A stretch of 49,164 bases of DNA from Nemertoderma westbladi (Eukaryota; Xenacoelomorpha; Nemertodermatida; Nemertodermatidae), in contig JAUCBJ010005964.1 in NCBI GenBank assembly GCA_032718475.1, positions 1 to 49,164 of the forward strand. Reading direction: 5' to 3'. How positions within the stretch are numbered: position 1 is the stretch's first letter; every line of letters starts with the position of its first letter. The notes beneath the pieces are model-generated. The model was not told the DNA's origin and made no database searches. It saw nothing but the letters and a program-made list of their open reading frames with translations. Positions 1-10,593 of the stretch are shown piece by piece. Position numbers and translations under genes: made by a program.

Positions 1-890
1 CCCCTATTTTGGAATTTGACAAAAAATTTTTTATTCTATCATGTGCCGAATTTAATGGAGATTTCAAATCTGCAAGCAGTTTTCTCATATCTTTTCTCAA
101 ACTCAAGTTATTAGCCAAAACGTAAGAGCTAGTCTGATTTTTGTAAAGCCTTCGAGCAGCACTATATTTTACAATTGTACGGGGCCCTTTTCATAAAAAA
201 GGCTCTCACGGTATAGATATGCATAAAATTGCTAAAACGTTGTTTTACTAGTTATCTGTTTAGCAAGCATGAAAAATTTCGTTGAATTTCATTCATTTTT
301 GACAAAGTTATTGACGAACTAGAAAATTGGTATTATCTAAAATAGCGGGAAGGTTTAAATTATTCCTTAAACTTTAAACACCCATATCTCAGAACGACGT
401 TTTTTCATGAAAAAGGCTATTTCTCCGCCAATTTTAACTGAAATGAGTTGAAATTTGGTACAGTTGTTAAGATTACCCTTCTCCATACTTCTTCTTAACA
501 AATTTGGTTGGAAATGCCCCGGAGCCTTTTTATTTCAAAAAGGCCCAAAAAAGGCCCTTTTTTGGGGCCTTTTTGTTCTAAAAAGGCTCCAGAGCATTTG
601 AGGCAAAATTTGTTAAGAAGAATTGGATGCAGGGTTCTTCTGAACCTATAATCCAAATTTCAACAATTTTCAACAAATATTGGTGGTAGAAATAGCCCTT
701 GGCGCAAAAAGGCCTTTTGGCCATTACGGAGCCATTTTGGGGCCAATTTTAAAAATATTTGGTTTGGCTATTCTCAGACAGTCCAGACGTTGTTTAGTAG
801 CAGAAAAAATAATTTTCACCCAAGTTTATGGTCCAGAGACACAAAAATGTGAGGTTCAATTTGGGGGTGCTACCCCCCCCCCCCCCCCCC
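1..890. other. Non-coding AT-rich flank
   Basis: No convincing gene is seen. The stretch contains several copies of an (A)n-GGC(C/T) / GGCC-(T)n theme (for example near 180-215, 410-420, 520-600 and 700-745), most of it explained by the foldback listed separately. It ends in an 18-bp poly-C run (873-890) that sits directly against the truncated end of the minus-strand pol fragment. Short ORFs here are low-complexity or cross the poly-C tract and are not supported as genes. Confidence 0.6.
415..697. repeat. Long imperfect inverted repeat (foldback), centre near 556
   Basis: The two halves are reverse complements with scattered mismatches over about 140 bp each. Outer ends are GGCTATTTCT (415-424) and AGAAATAGCC (688-697). 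Further in, TTCTTCTTAACAAATTT pairs with AAATTTGTTAAGAAGAA, and GGAGCCTTTTT pairs with AAAAAGGCTCC close to the centre. This is what a foldback or MITE-like element, or a hairpin-RNA locus, would look like. No target-site duplication is obvious. Confidence 0.7.
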
Positions 891-1888
891 TTACTCTCTT
901 ATTCCCCCCTTATTCCACTCTTGTTGAATAGGTTGGGGAAGAATTTCATCCCAAGAGATCTTATTTATCCACATGGATTTTATGATATTCATGCCTACCA
1001 GAAGTACAGGTGCTAGGAAATGTATTGGATCAAAAACAGAATTTCGTATGGACAGGCATCCGCCGCGCTTAGTGCAAGGTTTTCCTTTAGGCACATATTT
1101 AAAATATAAACTATCCTTCTGGAGGTCCCATTGAATCCCTAATGCTTTATGATCTGCAGTTTCCCCAAACATTTCTTCTCTTGTGAGTTTAATATCGTCA
1201 GGAAGATTAGACATCACCGTTTTATTATTTGATCTAAACTTCACTAAGTTGAAACCCCCTCGTTTGAGAAGAGCCTTTAGGTCTAGGGCTAAACGAATTG
1301 CTTCTTCAGGAGTATCTGTACTTATCATTCCATCATCTACATAGAAGCATCGTTTGACTGTTTCCTCAGTTATGGGATCAAAATTCTTTCCAAACTTTGT
1401 TGCTGTCCTCTTCAAGGCATCACTACAGACTACTGGTGAATCCCTGGCTCCAAATATATGCACTAACATGCGAATAATTACAATATCGTTTGGAGAAAGA
1501 TTTTCTATTTCTTCAATGGTTAGGTTTAGGTCACACCAGAGTATCCTAAGGCTATCAGAGTCTTTCTTGGTTGTGCGAACTTGATGAAACATTGCTTTAA
1601 TGTCACATGTCATTCCAACTTGTCCTTCCCGAAATCTAAAGAGTACACCAACCAATGAACTATATATATTTGGACCAGTATATAGCTGTGTATTTAGGGA
1701 TTCCCCTTTATATGTTGCTGATGCATCATTCACAACACGAATCTTTCCCTTTTTTCTGGGTTCAAGCACATAATGCGTTGGAAGGTAATATGTACGCTTT
1801 CCTTGACCCAACTCATCTTCTGGTATTCGAGATGCAATTCCATCTTCTAAATAGCCCTGAATGATTTCGCTATATCTCTTCTTTATTT
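891..1888 (-). pseudogene. BEL/Pao retrotransposon reverse transcriptase (truncated, frameshifted)
   Basis: This is the reverse-transcriptase part of a BEL/Pao polyprotein, which would copy element RNA into DNA in virus-like particles. Counting from the TTG at 1811, residues 67-78 form motif A (GMTCDIKAMFHQ, catalytic Asp70), HIFGARDSPVV near 118-127 is motif B, and CFYVDD (YVDD at 157-160) is the active-site motif C. The frame is open upstream of 1811 to about 1888, where it is one base out of register with the protease ORF (1883-2948). In a working element the two are one polyprotein, so an indel near 1885-1890 has split it. The 3' part of pol (RNase H, integrase) is missing: the frame ends about 20 residues beyond the last recognisable Pao sequence, at a poly-C run. 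I call it a dead fragment. Confidence 0.88.
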
Positions 1889-2948
1889 CTGGTTTACCAT
1901 GAAGTCGGTAGATTTAAGGCGACTAAATGCCATAGAGAAGTTGTTATCCATTATTTTGGCTGGGTTTCTCCAGAGCATTGGTGATACCCAGTGCCCATCT
2001 ATGAATTCAGATTTATCTAACATCTCAATACATTTTAGATCCTCCTCGGAATGCGCTTTATTGTGATCATCAAGTTCGTGAGACTCCTGATTGAAGTACT
2101 TCGTCATAGCCCTCTGTGTTCTCTCTGACTCAAGTACAAGTTCATGGTCATCTCCATTGATCTCACAGAACTTCACTCCAGGATGAACGCCATCGCTTGG
2201 TTGAATCTCCAGCTTTCTTATGTCAACTCCAGTGATATTCCAATTGCTATTCTTACAGATAATACTCTTTTGGACATGGTTAATCCTGATCTCAAACAAT
2301 TCATTATGGTTGATTGTATCAACGGATTCATTTTTGACACCACTGAGAGTCCAGCCTAATAATGTTTTTTCTGCATAAGGTTGTGTATTGATGTCCTGTG
2401 GACGTGCTACTTCACCAATAGGTATATGTAATGCAGGTACATCATGTCCAATAAGAAGATTCACAGTATCTATATCTAGTTCTGGGTAGCTTAGGTCCAC
2501 ATCAGTTCGTTCCCACTGAAAATCATATTCAGGATAATAGTCAGCTGGTCGTTTATACTTGATGTTCAAATTTGGGAAAATCAGTGCTGATTCAATTTTT
2601 ACATTCACATTTTCATATCCTTTCATAATACCTTCTATTGTGAATGAAACTTCACCTGACTCAATCATACCATTTCGATCAGTCACTGTACTAAAGGAAA
2701 CCTTCTTTGCTTCATAATCTAAATTTAACCATCTGCTCAAATCTGCATCGATCAAAGAGCAATCCGACCCATTATCCAAAAAAGTTGTAATTGATCTCCC
2801 ATTTTGGGATTTTATTCTAACTGGAATGATCTTTGAAAACACAGTCTTACGGCGCATTATAGAGTTCGTAGATACTTCCTGAAATCCTGATAGATTTTCT
2901 GTAACTATCGTAGCCAACAACTTATTGTTAGTTGGGGTAGTTATAACT
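1883..2948 (-). pseudogene. BEL/Pao retropepsin-like protease region (DUF1758-type)
   Basis: This is the N-terminal part of the same BEL/Pao pol. About 345 codons are open from a TTG at 2920, and the frame stays open into the first 62-bp minisatellite unit. FLDNGSDCSLI around residue 49 matches the aspartic-protease D-[ST]-G signature in the DNGS form; NLLIGHDVPAL and TLLGWTLSG are typical of the DUF1758 peptidase of BEL/Pao elements. The C-terminal part (WRNPAKIMDNNFSMA and onward) is the linker leading into the reverse transcriptase, cut by a stop at 1883-1885. There is no gag upstream: the minisatellite replaces whatever preceded. The expected role is polyprotein maturation, but this copy cannot make the full product. 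Confidence 0.82.
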
Positions 2949-5190
2949 CTGATAGATTTTCTGTAACTATCGTAGCCAACAACTTATTGTTAGTTGGGGT
3001 AGTTATAACTCTGATAGATTTTCTGTAACTATCGTAGCCAACAACTTATTGTTAGTTGGGGTAGTTATAACTCTGATAGATTTTCTGTAACTATCGTAGC
3101 CAACAACTTATTGTTAGTTGGGGTAGTTATAACTCTGATAGATTTTCTGTAACTATCGTAGCCAACAACTTATTGTTAGTTGGGGTAGTTATAACTCTGA
3201 TAGATTTTCTTTAACTATCGTAGCCAACAACTTATTGTTAGTTGGGGTAGTTATAACTCTGATAGATTTTCTGTAACTATCGTAGCCAACAACTTATTGT
3301 TAGTTGGGGTAGTTATAACTCTGATAGATTTTCTGTAACTATCGTAGCCAACAACTTATTGTTAGTTGGGGTAGTTATAACTCTGATAGATTTTCTGTAA
3401 CTATCGTAGCCAACAACTTATTGTTAGTTGGGGTAGTTATAACTCTGATAGATTTTCTGTAACTATCGTAGCCAACAACTTATTGTTAGTTGGGGTAGTT
3501 ATAACTCTGATAGATTTTCTGTAACTATCGTAGCCAACAACTTATTGTTAGTTGGGGTAGTTATAACTCTGATAGATTTTCTGTAACTATCGTAGCCAAC
3601 AACTTATTGTTAGTTGGGGTAGTTATAACTCTGATAGATTTTCTTTAACTATCGTAGCCAACAACTTATTGTTAGTTGGGGTAGTTATAACTCTGATAGA
3701 TTTTCTTTAACTATCGTAGCCAACAACTTATTGTTAGTTGGGGTAGTTATAACTCTGATAGATTTTCTGTAACTATCGTAGCCAACAACTTATTGTTAGT
3801 TGGGGTAGTTATAACTCTGATAGATTTTCTGTAACTATCGTAGCCAACAACTTATTGTTAGTTGGGGTAGTTATAACTCTGATAGATTTTCTTTAACTAT
3901 CGTAGACCAACAACTTATTGTTAGTTGGGGTAGTTATAACTCTGATAGATTTTCTTTAACTATCGTAGCCAACAACTTTTTGTTAGTTGGGGTAGTTATA
4001 ACTCTGATAGATTTTCTGTAACTATCGTAGCCAACAACTTATTGTTAGTTGGGGTAGTTATAACTCTGATAGATTTTCTGTAACTATCGTAGCCAACAAC
4101 TTATTGTTAGTTGGGGTAGTTATAACTCTGATAGATTTTCTGTAACTATCGTAGCCAACAACTTATTGTTAGTTGGGGTAGTTATAACTCTGATAGATTT
4201 TCTGTAACTATCGTAGCCAACAACTTATTGTTAGTTGGGGTAGTTATAACTCTGATAGATTTTCTGTAACTATCGTAGCCAACAACTTATTGTTAGTTGG
4301 GGTAGTTATAACTCTGATAGATTTTCTGTAACTATCGTAGCCAACAACTTATTGTTAGTTGGGGTAGTTATAACTCTGATAGATTTTCTTTAACTATCGT
4401 AGCCAACAACTTATTGTTAGTTGGGGTAGTTATAACTCTGATAGATTTTCTGTAACTATCGTAGCCAACAACTTATTGTTAGTTGGGGTAGTTATAACTC
4501 TGATAGATTTTCTGTAACTATCGTAGCCAACAACTTATTGTTAGTTGGGGTAGTTATAACTCTGATAGATTTTCTGTAACTATCGTAGCCAACAACTTAT
4601 TGTTAGTTGGGGTAGTTATAACTCTGATAGATTTTCTGTAACTATCGTAGCCAACAACTTATTGTTAGTTGGGGTAGTTATAACTCTGATAGATTTTCTG
4701 TAACTATCGTAGCCAACAACTTATTGTTAGTTGGGGTAGTTATAACTCTGATAGATTTTCTGTAACTATCGTAGCCAACAACTTATTGTTAGTTGGGGTA
4801 GTTATAACTCTGATAGATTTTCTTTAACTATCGTAGCCAACAACTTGTTGTTAGTTGGGGTAGTTATAACTCTGATAGATTTTCTTTAACTATCGTAGCC
4901 AACAACTTATTGTTAGTTGGGGTAGTTATAACTCTGATAGATTTTCTTTAACTATCGTAGCCAACAACTTATTGTTAGTTGGGGTAGTTATAACTCTGAT
5001 AGATTTTCTTTAACTATCGTAGCCAACAACTTATTGTTAGTTGGGGTAGTTATAACTCTGATAAATTTTCTTTAACTATCGTAGCCAACAACTTATTGTT
5101 AGTTGGGGTAGTTATAACTCTGATAGATTTTCTGTAACTATCGTAGCCAACAACTTATTGTTAGTTGGGGTAGTTATAACTCTGATAGAC
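2887..5190. repeat. 62-bp minisatellite, 37 units
   Basis: Tandem units of 62 bp: the GATAG landmark recurs from 2889 to 5184 every 62 bp, giving 37 intervals plus a single inserted base near 3905. Units are almost identical. The commonest variant is CTGTAACT versus CTTTAACT; rarer ones occur near 3976, 4848 and 5063. Each unit contains an imperfect hairpin, CCAACAAC / GTTAGTTGG around TTATT. The first unit is also the in-frame 5' end of the minus-strand pol ORF. Because 62 is not a multiple of 3, the frame closes in the next unit, so the array is not coding. Confidence 0.95.
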
Positions 5191-5480
5191 AGGATCTGGC
5201 AGACAGGATGACTACTCCTGTGGTAGGCTAATCCTGTAATCTGACAGTTGGTTAGGTAGGCCTGTCATGTGAGGCCCGGTAGGCCCGGCATACTGGGGAA
5301 TCTTGGACATCTGGACATGACATTTACGATTTACTGCGTTTTGAAATCTGGTATATGACTTACCATAGGGAATGGCTAAAGTTGTGCCTAAACCTGTAAA
5401 CTACGGTAATTAGATAAAGATATTACGATACAATCCCCATTTGTTTCAACAACCTTCTCACCTTCATTTGGTCTTTTTGT
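5191..5480. other. Intergenic spacer after the minisatellite
   Basis: About 290 bp with locally repeated fragments (GACAGGAT twice, AGGCCCGG twice between 5187 and 5290). No gene, promoter or RNA is recognised. Confidence 0.5.
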
Positions 5481-6279
5481 ATGGATAATAAGAGAAACCT
5501 TAGCGAGGTATCTAAGGCATCAACTTCGTCTTCCTCCGTTCACTCACCAGCCCCAAAACGGTTTGGTGCTGGCCCAATGTCTTCATCCAGCCCCGCGCAC
5601 TTGGCTCCAACTGAGATGGTCAATCCACCTGACTTGGAGGACATGTTTCACAGTACACAGGGGCCGGAGGACGGTGTTCCTGCCTTTAATCCGGGTAATA
5701 CCGGTACCTCTGATATATCTAGTACCGGGTATCATCGAAGCTAGCCTGGATAAATTCGGTCGGGAATTATCGAACTTTCTGCAAAGGAAATTTGAAGAGA
5801 TGACAAAGGATTTTTTGTCTTCCTTCGACCCCGCAAACTTTACTGAAGAGGTACGGAGTGCTTGTGCTAAGAACTCAACTTCCATTTCTAACGTAGCTCT
5901 TCGTGTTGATAACGATGCTCAACACGCGCCCCGAGTATCGCTTGTTCTATCCAGTCCCCTTGTTCTCTCTGCGAATAGCGGTAATAAGGCTACTCCTAGT
6001 ACTGGTAGGCATACAGGATTACTGGATGTCTGGCCCAAGTTTGTAACGGAGCTGGCTAACGATAGGTGTGGATTACATTCATTCGACCCAGCTACTATAT
6101 CTCGGTCCCACCCGTCGCGTAACAATAAACAGGTTATTGTGAAATTTACCTCTTATTACGCGCGCGAATCTCTATTTAAATCATGGTTTAAGTTGAAAAC
6201 CAGCGTACGTTCCGACCAGGTTTATATCAACGAGTTGCTAACACCATATCGTGGCGCCATACTTTATGGGAGTATATAA
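5481..6279 (+). pseudogene. ORF1p-like RNA-binding protein of a non-LTR retrotransposon (frameshifted)
   Basis: An ATG at 5481 opens an 87-codon frame rich in Ser, Pro and Thr. Near 5735 the coding signal moves to another frame, which runs to the stop at 6279. The distal part has the layout of LINE ORF1 proteins: a predicted helical stretch (LDKFGRELSNFLQRKFEEM), a variable linker, then SRSHPSRNNKQVIVKF and VYINELLTP, which resemble the RRM-like fold and its C-terminal INE-LTP motif. Such proteins bind element RNA. The last few residues after the LTP motif are immediately followed by BEL/Pao sequence in another frame (about 6263-6290), so this is a chimeric junction. Assignment to a LINE clade is not possible by eye; a retroelement gag of another type is the alternative. 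Confidence 0.55.
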
Positions 6280-6288
6280 CCAATGAAG

Positions 6289-6588
6289 TCTGTCAGTTCA
6301 GTGTCTTCGTTACCAACAGAGTAGCCATTATTCTTAGTCGCACGAAGATAGATCAATGGAGACATTGCCCTGGTACGATTAATCCAGCCGACATTGCCTC
6401 CAGGGGAGCAACTCCACAGGAACTGATAGATACTCCAGATTGGTTGGGTGGACCCGACTTCCTGAGCAAGGAAGAGGATGAATGGCCTCCTCACCTTACT
6501 ACGGCAGAGATTAGACAAGCCAAGGGAGCGGAGAAAGTCAAACCTAAAACCCGGGCGAGTAATCGAAGTTATTTAAACCTGCGATAGA
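6289..6588 (+). pseudogene. BEL/Pao RNase H / connection tail (5'-truncated)
   Basis: One frame from about 6289 to the TAG at 6586-6588 encodes a stretch diagnostic of BEL/Pao pol: FSVFVTNRVAIIL, QWRHCPGTINPADIASRG, then GGPDFLSKEEDEWP. In intact elements this lies between RNase H and integrase. It begins abruptly at the ORF1-like junction, so protease, RT and most of RNase H are absent. The downstream integrase is in a different frame, with overlap around 6560-6588, implying a single indel. It is on the opposite strand from the pol fragment at 891-2948. Confidence 0.8.
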
Positions 6589-8392
6589 TCTGTCTGTACT
6601 ACATACTTCCGGAGATGACGCTTTGGATCCGAAAACCCCAGCCAAAAATAAGTCTGTTGTGGAAATAAGAGAGAGGGATTGGAAATCTGGAATACCAGAT
6701 GTCTCACAAGGACTCTCATCCCTGCTGCAGAGAGCGATACATCACTATAGCTCCTGGAATCGGCTCTGTAAGGCCGTTACATATTTAAAGCGATGTTTTC
6801 ATCATCATTACTCCAGGACGAGGACCACTAGTGATACCGCTCCACTGACATCTGCACAAGTTCATGTTGTTAAAGATCTTCCCAAATACAAGATATCCGA
6901 CAGGTTTCTGAAGGAGAAGATCAGTTACCTGGAGCATGAGGAAACCAATAAGCAGATACTGAGACTCCTGCAATGCTATGAGGATTCCGATAAGTATTTC
7001 CTGTTGTTGAGAAATCCACAGATGCACTTAAGGGATCGTTTCTCTAGCACAATGATAGAGCACAGTGATGGGTTGATACGTGTTGGAGGAAGACTCACTA
7101 ATGCTCCATTATCCTTTGACACTAAATTCCCCATACTCATTAGAAATCTTGAAATACAAATCAAGATGATTGTAGATGTTCACAGTAAACTTTATCATGT
7201 TGGTAGAGAACGAGTTCTTAGCGAAATCCGAACTCGCTATTATTTTTATAAACCCCGTAGAGCTCTGAACCAAGTTCTTAGGAACTGCATACCCTGTAGG
7301 AAAGCATTCAGTAGGCCTTTAACACAGCGAGAGGCAGAATTACCTAGGGAACGAGTAAGCTTCTATGAACCACCCTTTACTAATACCGGTGTGGATTTAT
7401 TTGGCCCTATTGAAGTATATCGTGCCAGGACTATAGTCAAGAGATGGTGTGTCATCTTTGTCTGCATGACTTGTAGAGCTATCCATCTCGATATGGTGAA
7501 CGATCTATCTACCAACAGCTTCGTATTAAGTTTACGCCGACAGATCGCTCGCTTCGGAACTAGTAACACGATGAGATCTGATAAGGGAACGAACTTCATT
7601 GGTGCCAACAACGAAATTCAGGCTTACGTAAAGGATTGGAACCAAAGACAGGTGGATGATCAGCTAAGGATAACAGCGTCTAGCTGGACCTTCAACGCCG
7701 CCGACGCCCCTTAATGGGGAGGAAGTTGGGAGAGATTAATAAGAAGTGTAAAGACCGCATTTCACTTTATAGTGCCGTGCCGCGCGAATCTCACCGACAA
7801 ACTTTTGCGGACGCTAATGGAGGAAATCGCCGCCTATCTCAACGAGAGACCGCTTATGCCAGTCTCATCGAGTCCCGATTCCCTGGAAGCGCTAACACCC
7901 GCGCACTTCCTACTGAAGAAACCTATAGCCATGCTCCCACGATCGGAGATCACCGACGGAGACGAATACTGCTGGCAAACTTGGCAACTTATGCAGTTGC
8001 TATCCCGTCGTTTCGCTGACCATTTTGAAAAACATTATCTGCCCACGCTACAACTTCGAACTAAGTGGTTTGCGCAGCAAGAAAACGTCAGCGCCAGAGA
8101 CATGGTGCTTATTGTGGATTCCGACCTTCCACGTAAGCGGTGGCAGACAGGTCGTATCATCGAGACTCACATCTCGGATGATGGTTTGGTGCGCTCGGTA
8201 GAACTTGTTGTCATGCGGCGTAACTTTAAGAAACCGGGCATAATCTTCGTGACGCAACAGCTCAACCGCCCAGTTGGTCGTTTATGTTTACTGGAAAGAG
8301 ACCGAGAACTCTCCGGAAACTATGGAAGGCAAGATACTCTTCCCACGAGCACCTCCCTAATTCCTCAAACATCTAGGGGCTCCCCAACATAA
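6560..8392 (+). pseudogene. BEL/Pao integrase with DUF5641 tail (one in-frame stop)
   Basis: This is the integrase end of a BEL/Pao polyprotein, which would insert element cDNA into the host genome. Numbering from the TTG at 6623: the zinc-binding domain is H187, H192, C222, C225; the catalytic core has GVDLFGPI (Asp258) and RSDKGTNFIG (Asp320). The third acidic residue is probably the Glu of WGGSWE, which lies just after an in-frame TAA at 7712-7714; the frame then continues to 8392. The C-terminal part (WQTGRIIETHISDDG) matches the DUF5641 domain usual in this family. The length after the stop (about 225 codons) is normal, so only the stop and the upstream frameshift break it. A purine-rich GGAGTGGG just after the stop codon looks like a polypurine tract. 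Confidence 0.88.
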
Positions 8393-8915
8393 ACACGTCT
8401 GGAGTGGGTGTGTGACTATATTGTTTTATATACTTTTATTTCTTTTATATCTCTATGTATGTATTATTATGTACTTTTATTATAATCGTTTTATTTAATT
8501 TTATTTAGTAGAATGTTATTTAGAGATTATTTAGTAGATTAGTGCAATATATTAGTGTTTATTATTTAATTACTTATATATTATATATTTAGTGCGACGG
8601 CGAGAAATAATTCTTTTTTCTCTTTCCTTACTGTCCGTATTATATTATAAATGCGAGACTACAGTAAGATGAAATGTCCGTACTTATTAAAGTACAATAA
8701 AGCTCCTACTATATTTAAGTATTATTGGTAGGCAGAGTATTAGGAATGCAAAGTTCAGATCCTCATGTGTCGGCTAAACCAAGCTCTGGGTAGACCTTGG
8801 AAACAACTTGCCTCTTCACACTGACATTGCTTTGTGCGATATTGCTCTTCTACCTTATATTAAATAATACATATAGTAGCGTGATGTCCCTCTAACAGTA
8901 GCTTAAAACGCAAAT
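8393..8915 (+). other. Possible 3' LTR / 3' untranslated region of the BEL/Pao element
   Basis: It starts with a purine tract (8400-8407) followed by TGTGTGAC, as expected at a polypurine tract / LTR boundary. It then becomes very AT-rich, with AATAAA signals near 8697 and 8912. No second LTR copy was found in the window, so the LTR call is tentative. No gene is seen. Confidence 0.3.
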
Positions 8916-9240
8916 AAATCTGTTAAACCTTTTGACCATCTGTAATTCTAGTCGATTAAGATATCGTGGCACCCACCGATATACTTGAAAGACAAATTCT
9001 AGAATCAGTGGTTAACGTCCCCAGACAAGTTCTGGAATAAATTGGTGCCCATCTTAAATATTAATTTAATATTTATTAAAATCTGTAAAATTCAGATCCT
9101 TTAAAATTCTAGTCAATTAAGATATCGTAGCACTTACCGATACTCTTAAAGAGACAAACTCCCTAGAATTAAGGATCCCAGTCCCCAGACATGCTCTGGA
9201 ATAAAATTGTGTCAACTTTACCATCAAATAATAAAATTTA
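8916..9240. repeat. 161-bp tandem duplication with two conserved hairpins per unit
   Basis: Two diverged units offset by 161 bp. Each has an outer stem ATTCTAG..CTAGAAT (8945-9005 and 9106-9169) enclosing GATATCGT.GCAC..ACCGATA, followed by a second hairpin, CCAGA-loop-TCTGG (9021-9035 and 9185-9199). Loop bases differ between units while the stems are kept. Function unknown; a structured untranslated region or a repeat monomer are options. Confidence 0.65.
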
Positions 9241-10593
9241 CGGGAATAAATTTAGATTCATATCTTTTAATGAATTTAATAAATTGTCATTTTATGCAAT
9301 TTATAACATTCCCAAAATTCCATTAATTAATAGATCACGGGAGCGGAGATTCACCCTATTGAGTGTATTAGAGTACGAGAATCCCCAATATATAGTCAAT
9401 AGCCGATAAAATTCATAAAATCATGTATAAAGAGGATATTGACAATTAAAGAATTACTATTAAATAGCATCCCAGATCTGTATGCATGGGAATTACCCTA
9501 ATTCTACCGCTAGCTTTCCATAATGTCACCATAGCAACACCCACGCTAGAATTAGAAGCAAGTTAAAAAAGAACAATAGAAAGCTTGCCCCATTGCATAG
9601 CATAAGGAATAAATAGCACACTGCTAGTATCCAGGGATACATAATAATAACGTGGCATTCTGGAAGGCACTGACTAACGGCTCTCGGGGCAAATACCACA
9701 CCCTGGTTTGCCATTCCACAGGGTGGGTGTCGCAATGGAGTAAGATATGAGCCCCATCACCCATATCTACCAGGTAATCTCCAGGTAAAGACCCCTAGAT
9801 CCCTTCCTATAATAAATGTATAATAACAAACACCTCGAAAAATACAGCTTGCCAACACATTGTTACTATCATATCTACTCTGGCGCACATGACCCACCAT
9901 TGGCTGTTGCAGCTCATCTGCTGGGTCATGCCCTGTACCCTTGCTGCCAGGTGCAGGTCGCAGTGAAGTGCTCTCAGAGTGGACATGAGAACACTCTACT
10001 CCTGACCAGCCATTGGTAGATCACCATCTGCCTGGTCAGGCCATATACCCCTGCAGCCAAGTATATGGGTCCTTAATCCAGGACCAAGGGCGTCCTTATC
10101 CCAGAACGAAGGGGGTCCTAGTTACAGGACCAGATTTGCCCTAGTAAAAGGGGTCTATGCAGCTACAGGTGGCACCTCCTTTATGCTGCATGGAGGTGGC
10201 AAGTTTTCTTGATCAATGACCTAGAATACCTGACCAATGCAACAAATGGCCCGAGTGTGTGCAGTTTGTGACAGTTGTGTGTGTGGAATTTGTGCGTTTA
10301 TAGGTGAATGTCACTACTAAAGTGTGTTTACAGTAGCGAGTCGCAATTGTGAAAGTAACCCTAACTCTGCAGTAAAACCTGAAGTGAATCTAAGCCCTTG
10401 GGACGGACAGTGGAGTGACTTGTGCCGGTTATCGTTGTTGTCGTTGTGTAGCTACACGTTGGCGAAAACACAGTGACGACGGTACATCGGCGCTGAGAAT
10501 CTCACACTGTCCGGGGGCAGAGCGGGGTAGGCAGCGACGCCCGCTCGCCTAAATGTAAACTTATTATAATATTAATAAACTCATATAGCAGAT
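9241..10593. other. Non-coding interval with diverged short duplications
   Basis: No supported gene. At 9890-10080 there are two related segments (CTGGGTCATGCCCTGTACCC and CTGGTCAGGCCATATACCCC) about 130 bp apart, with GGTCC/GGACC-rich sequence to 10150. From 10250 to 10560 the sequence becomes GT-rich, then GC-richer (10430-10550), directly before the ATG at 10594; this could be a leader or promoter for the decayed coding region, but I see no defining element. Confidence 0.4.

Noticed and set aside
5583-5885. Minus-strand ORFs opposite the ORF1-like gene
   Set aside because: Shadow frames of the plus-strand coding sequence.
8945-9005. tRNA gene
   Set aside because: The stem-loop has a tRNA-like size but lacks recognisable A and B boxes and a cloverleaf; kept only as a hairpin repeat.
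9526-9735. 69-codon ORF with a hydrophobic end
   Set aside because: No homology signal; the hydrophobic tail comes from AT-rich sequence.
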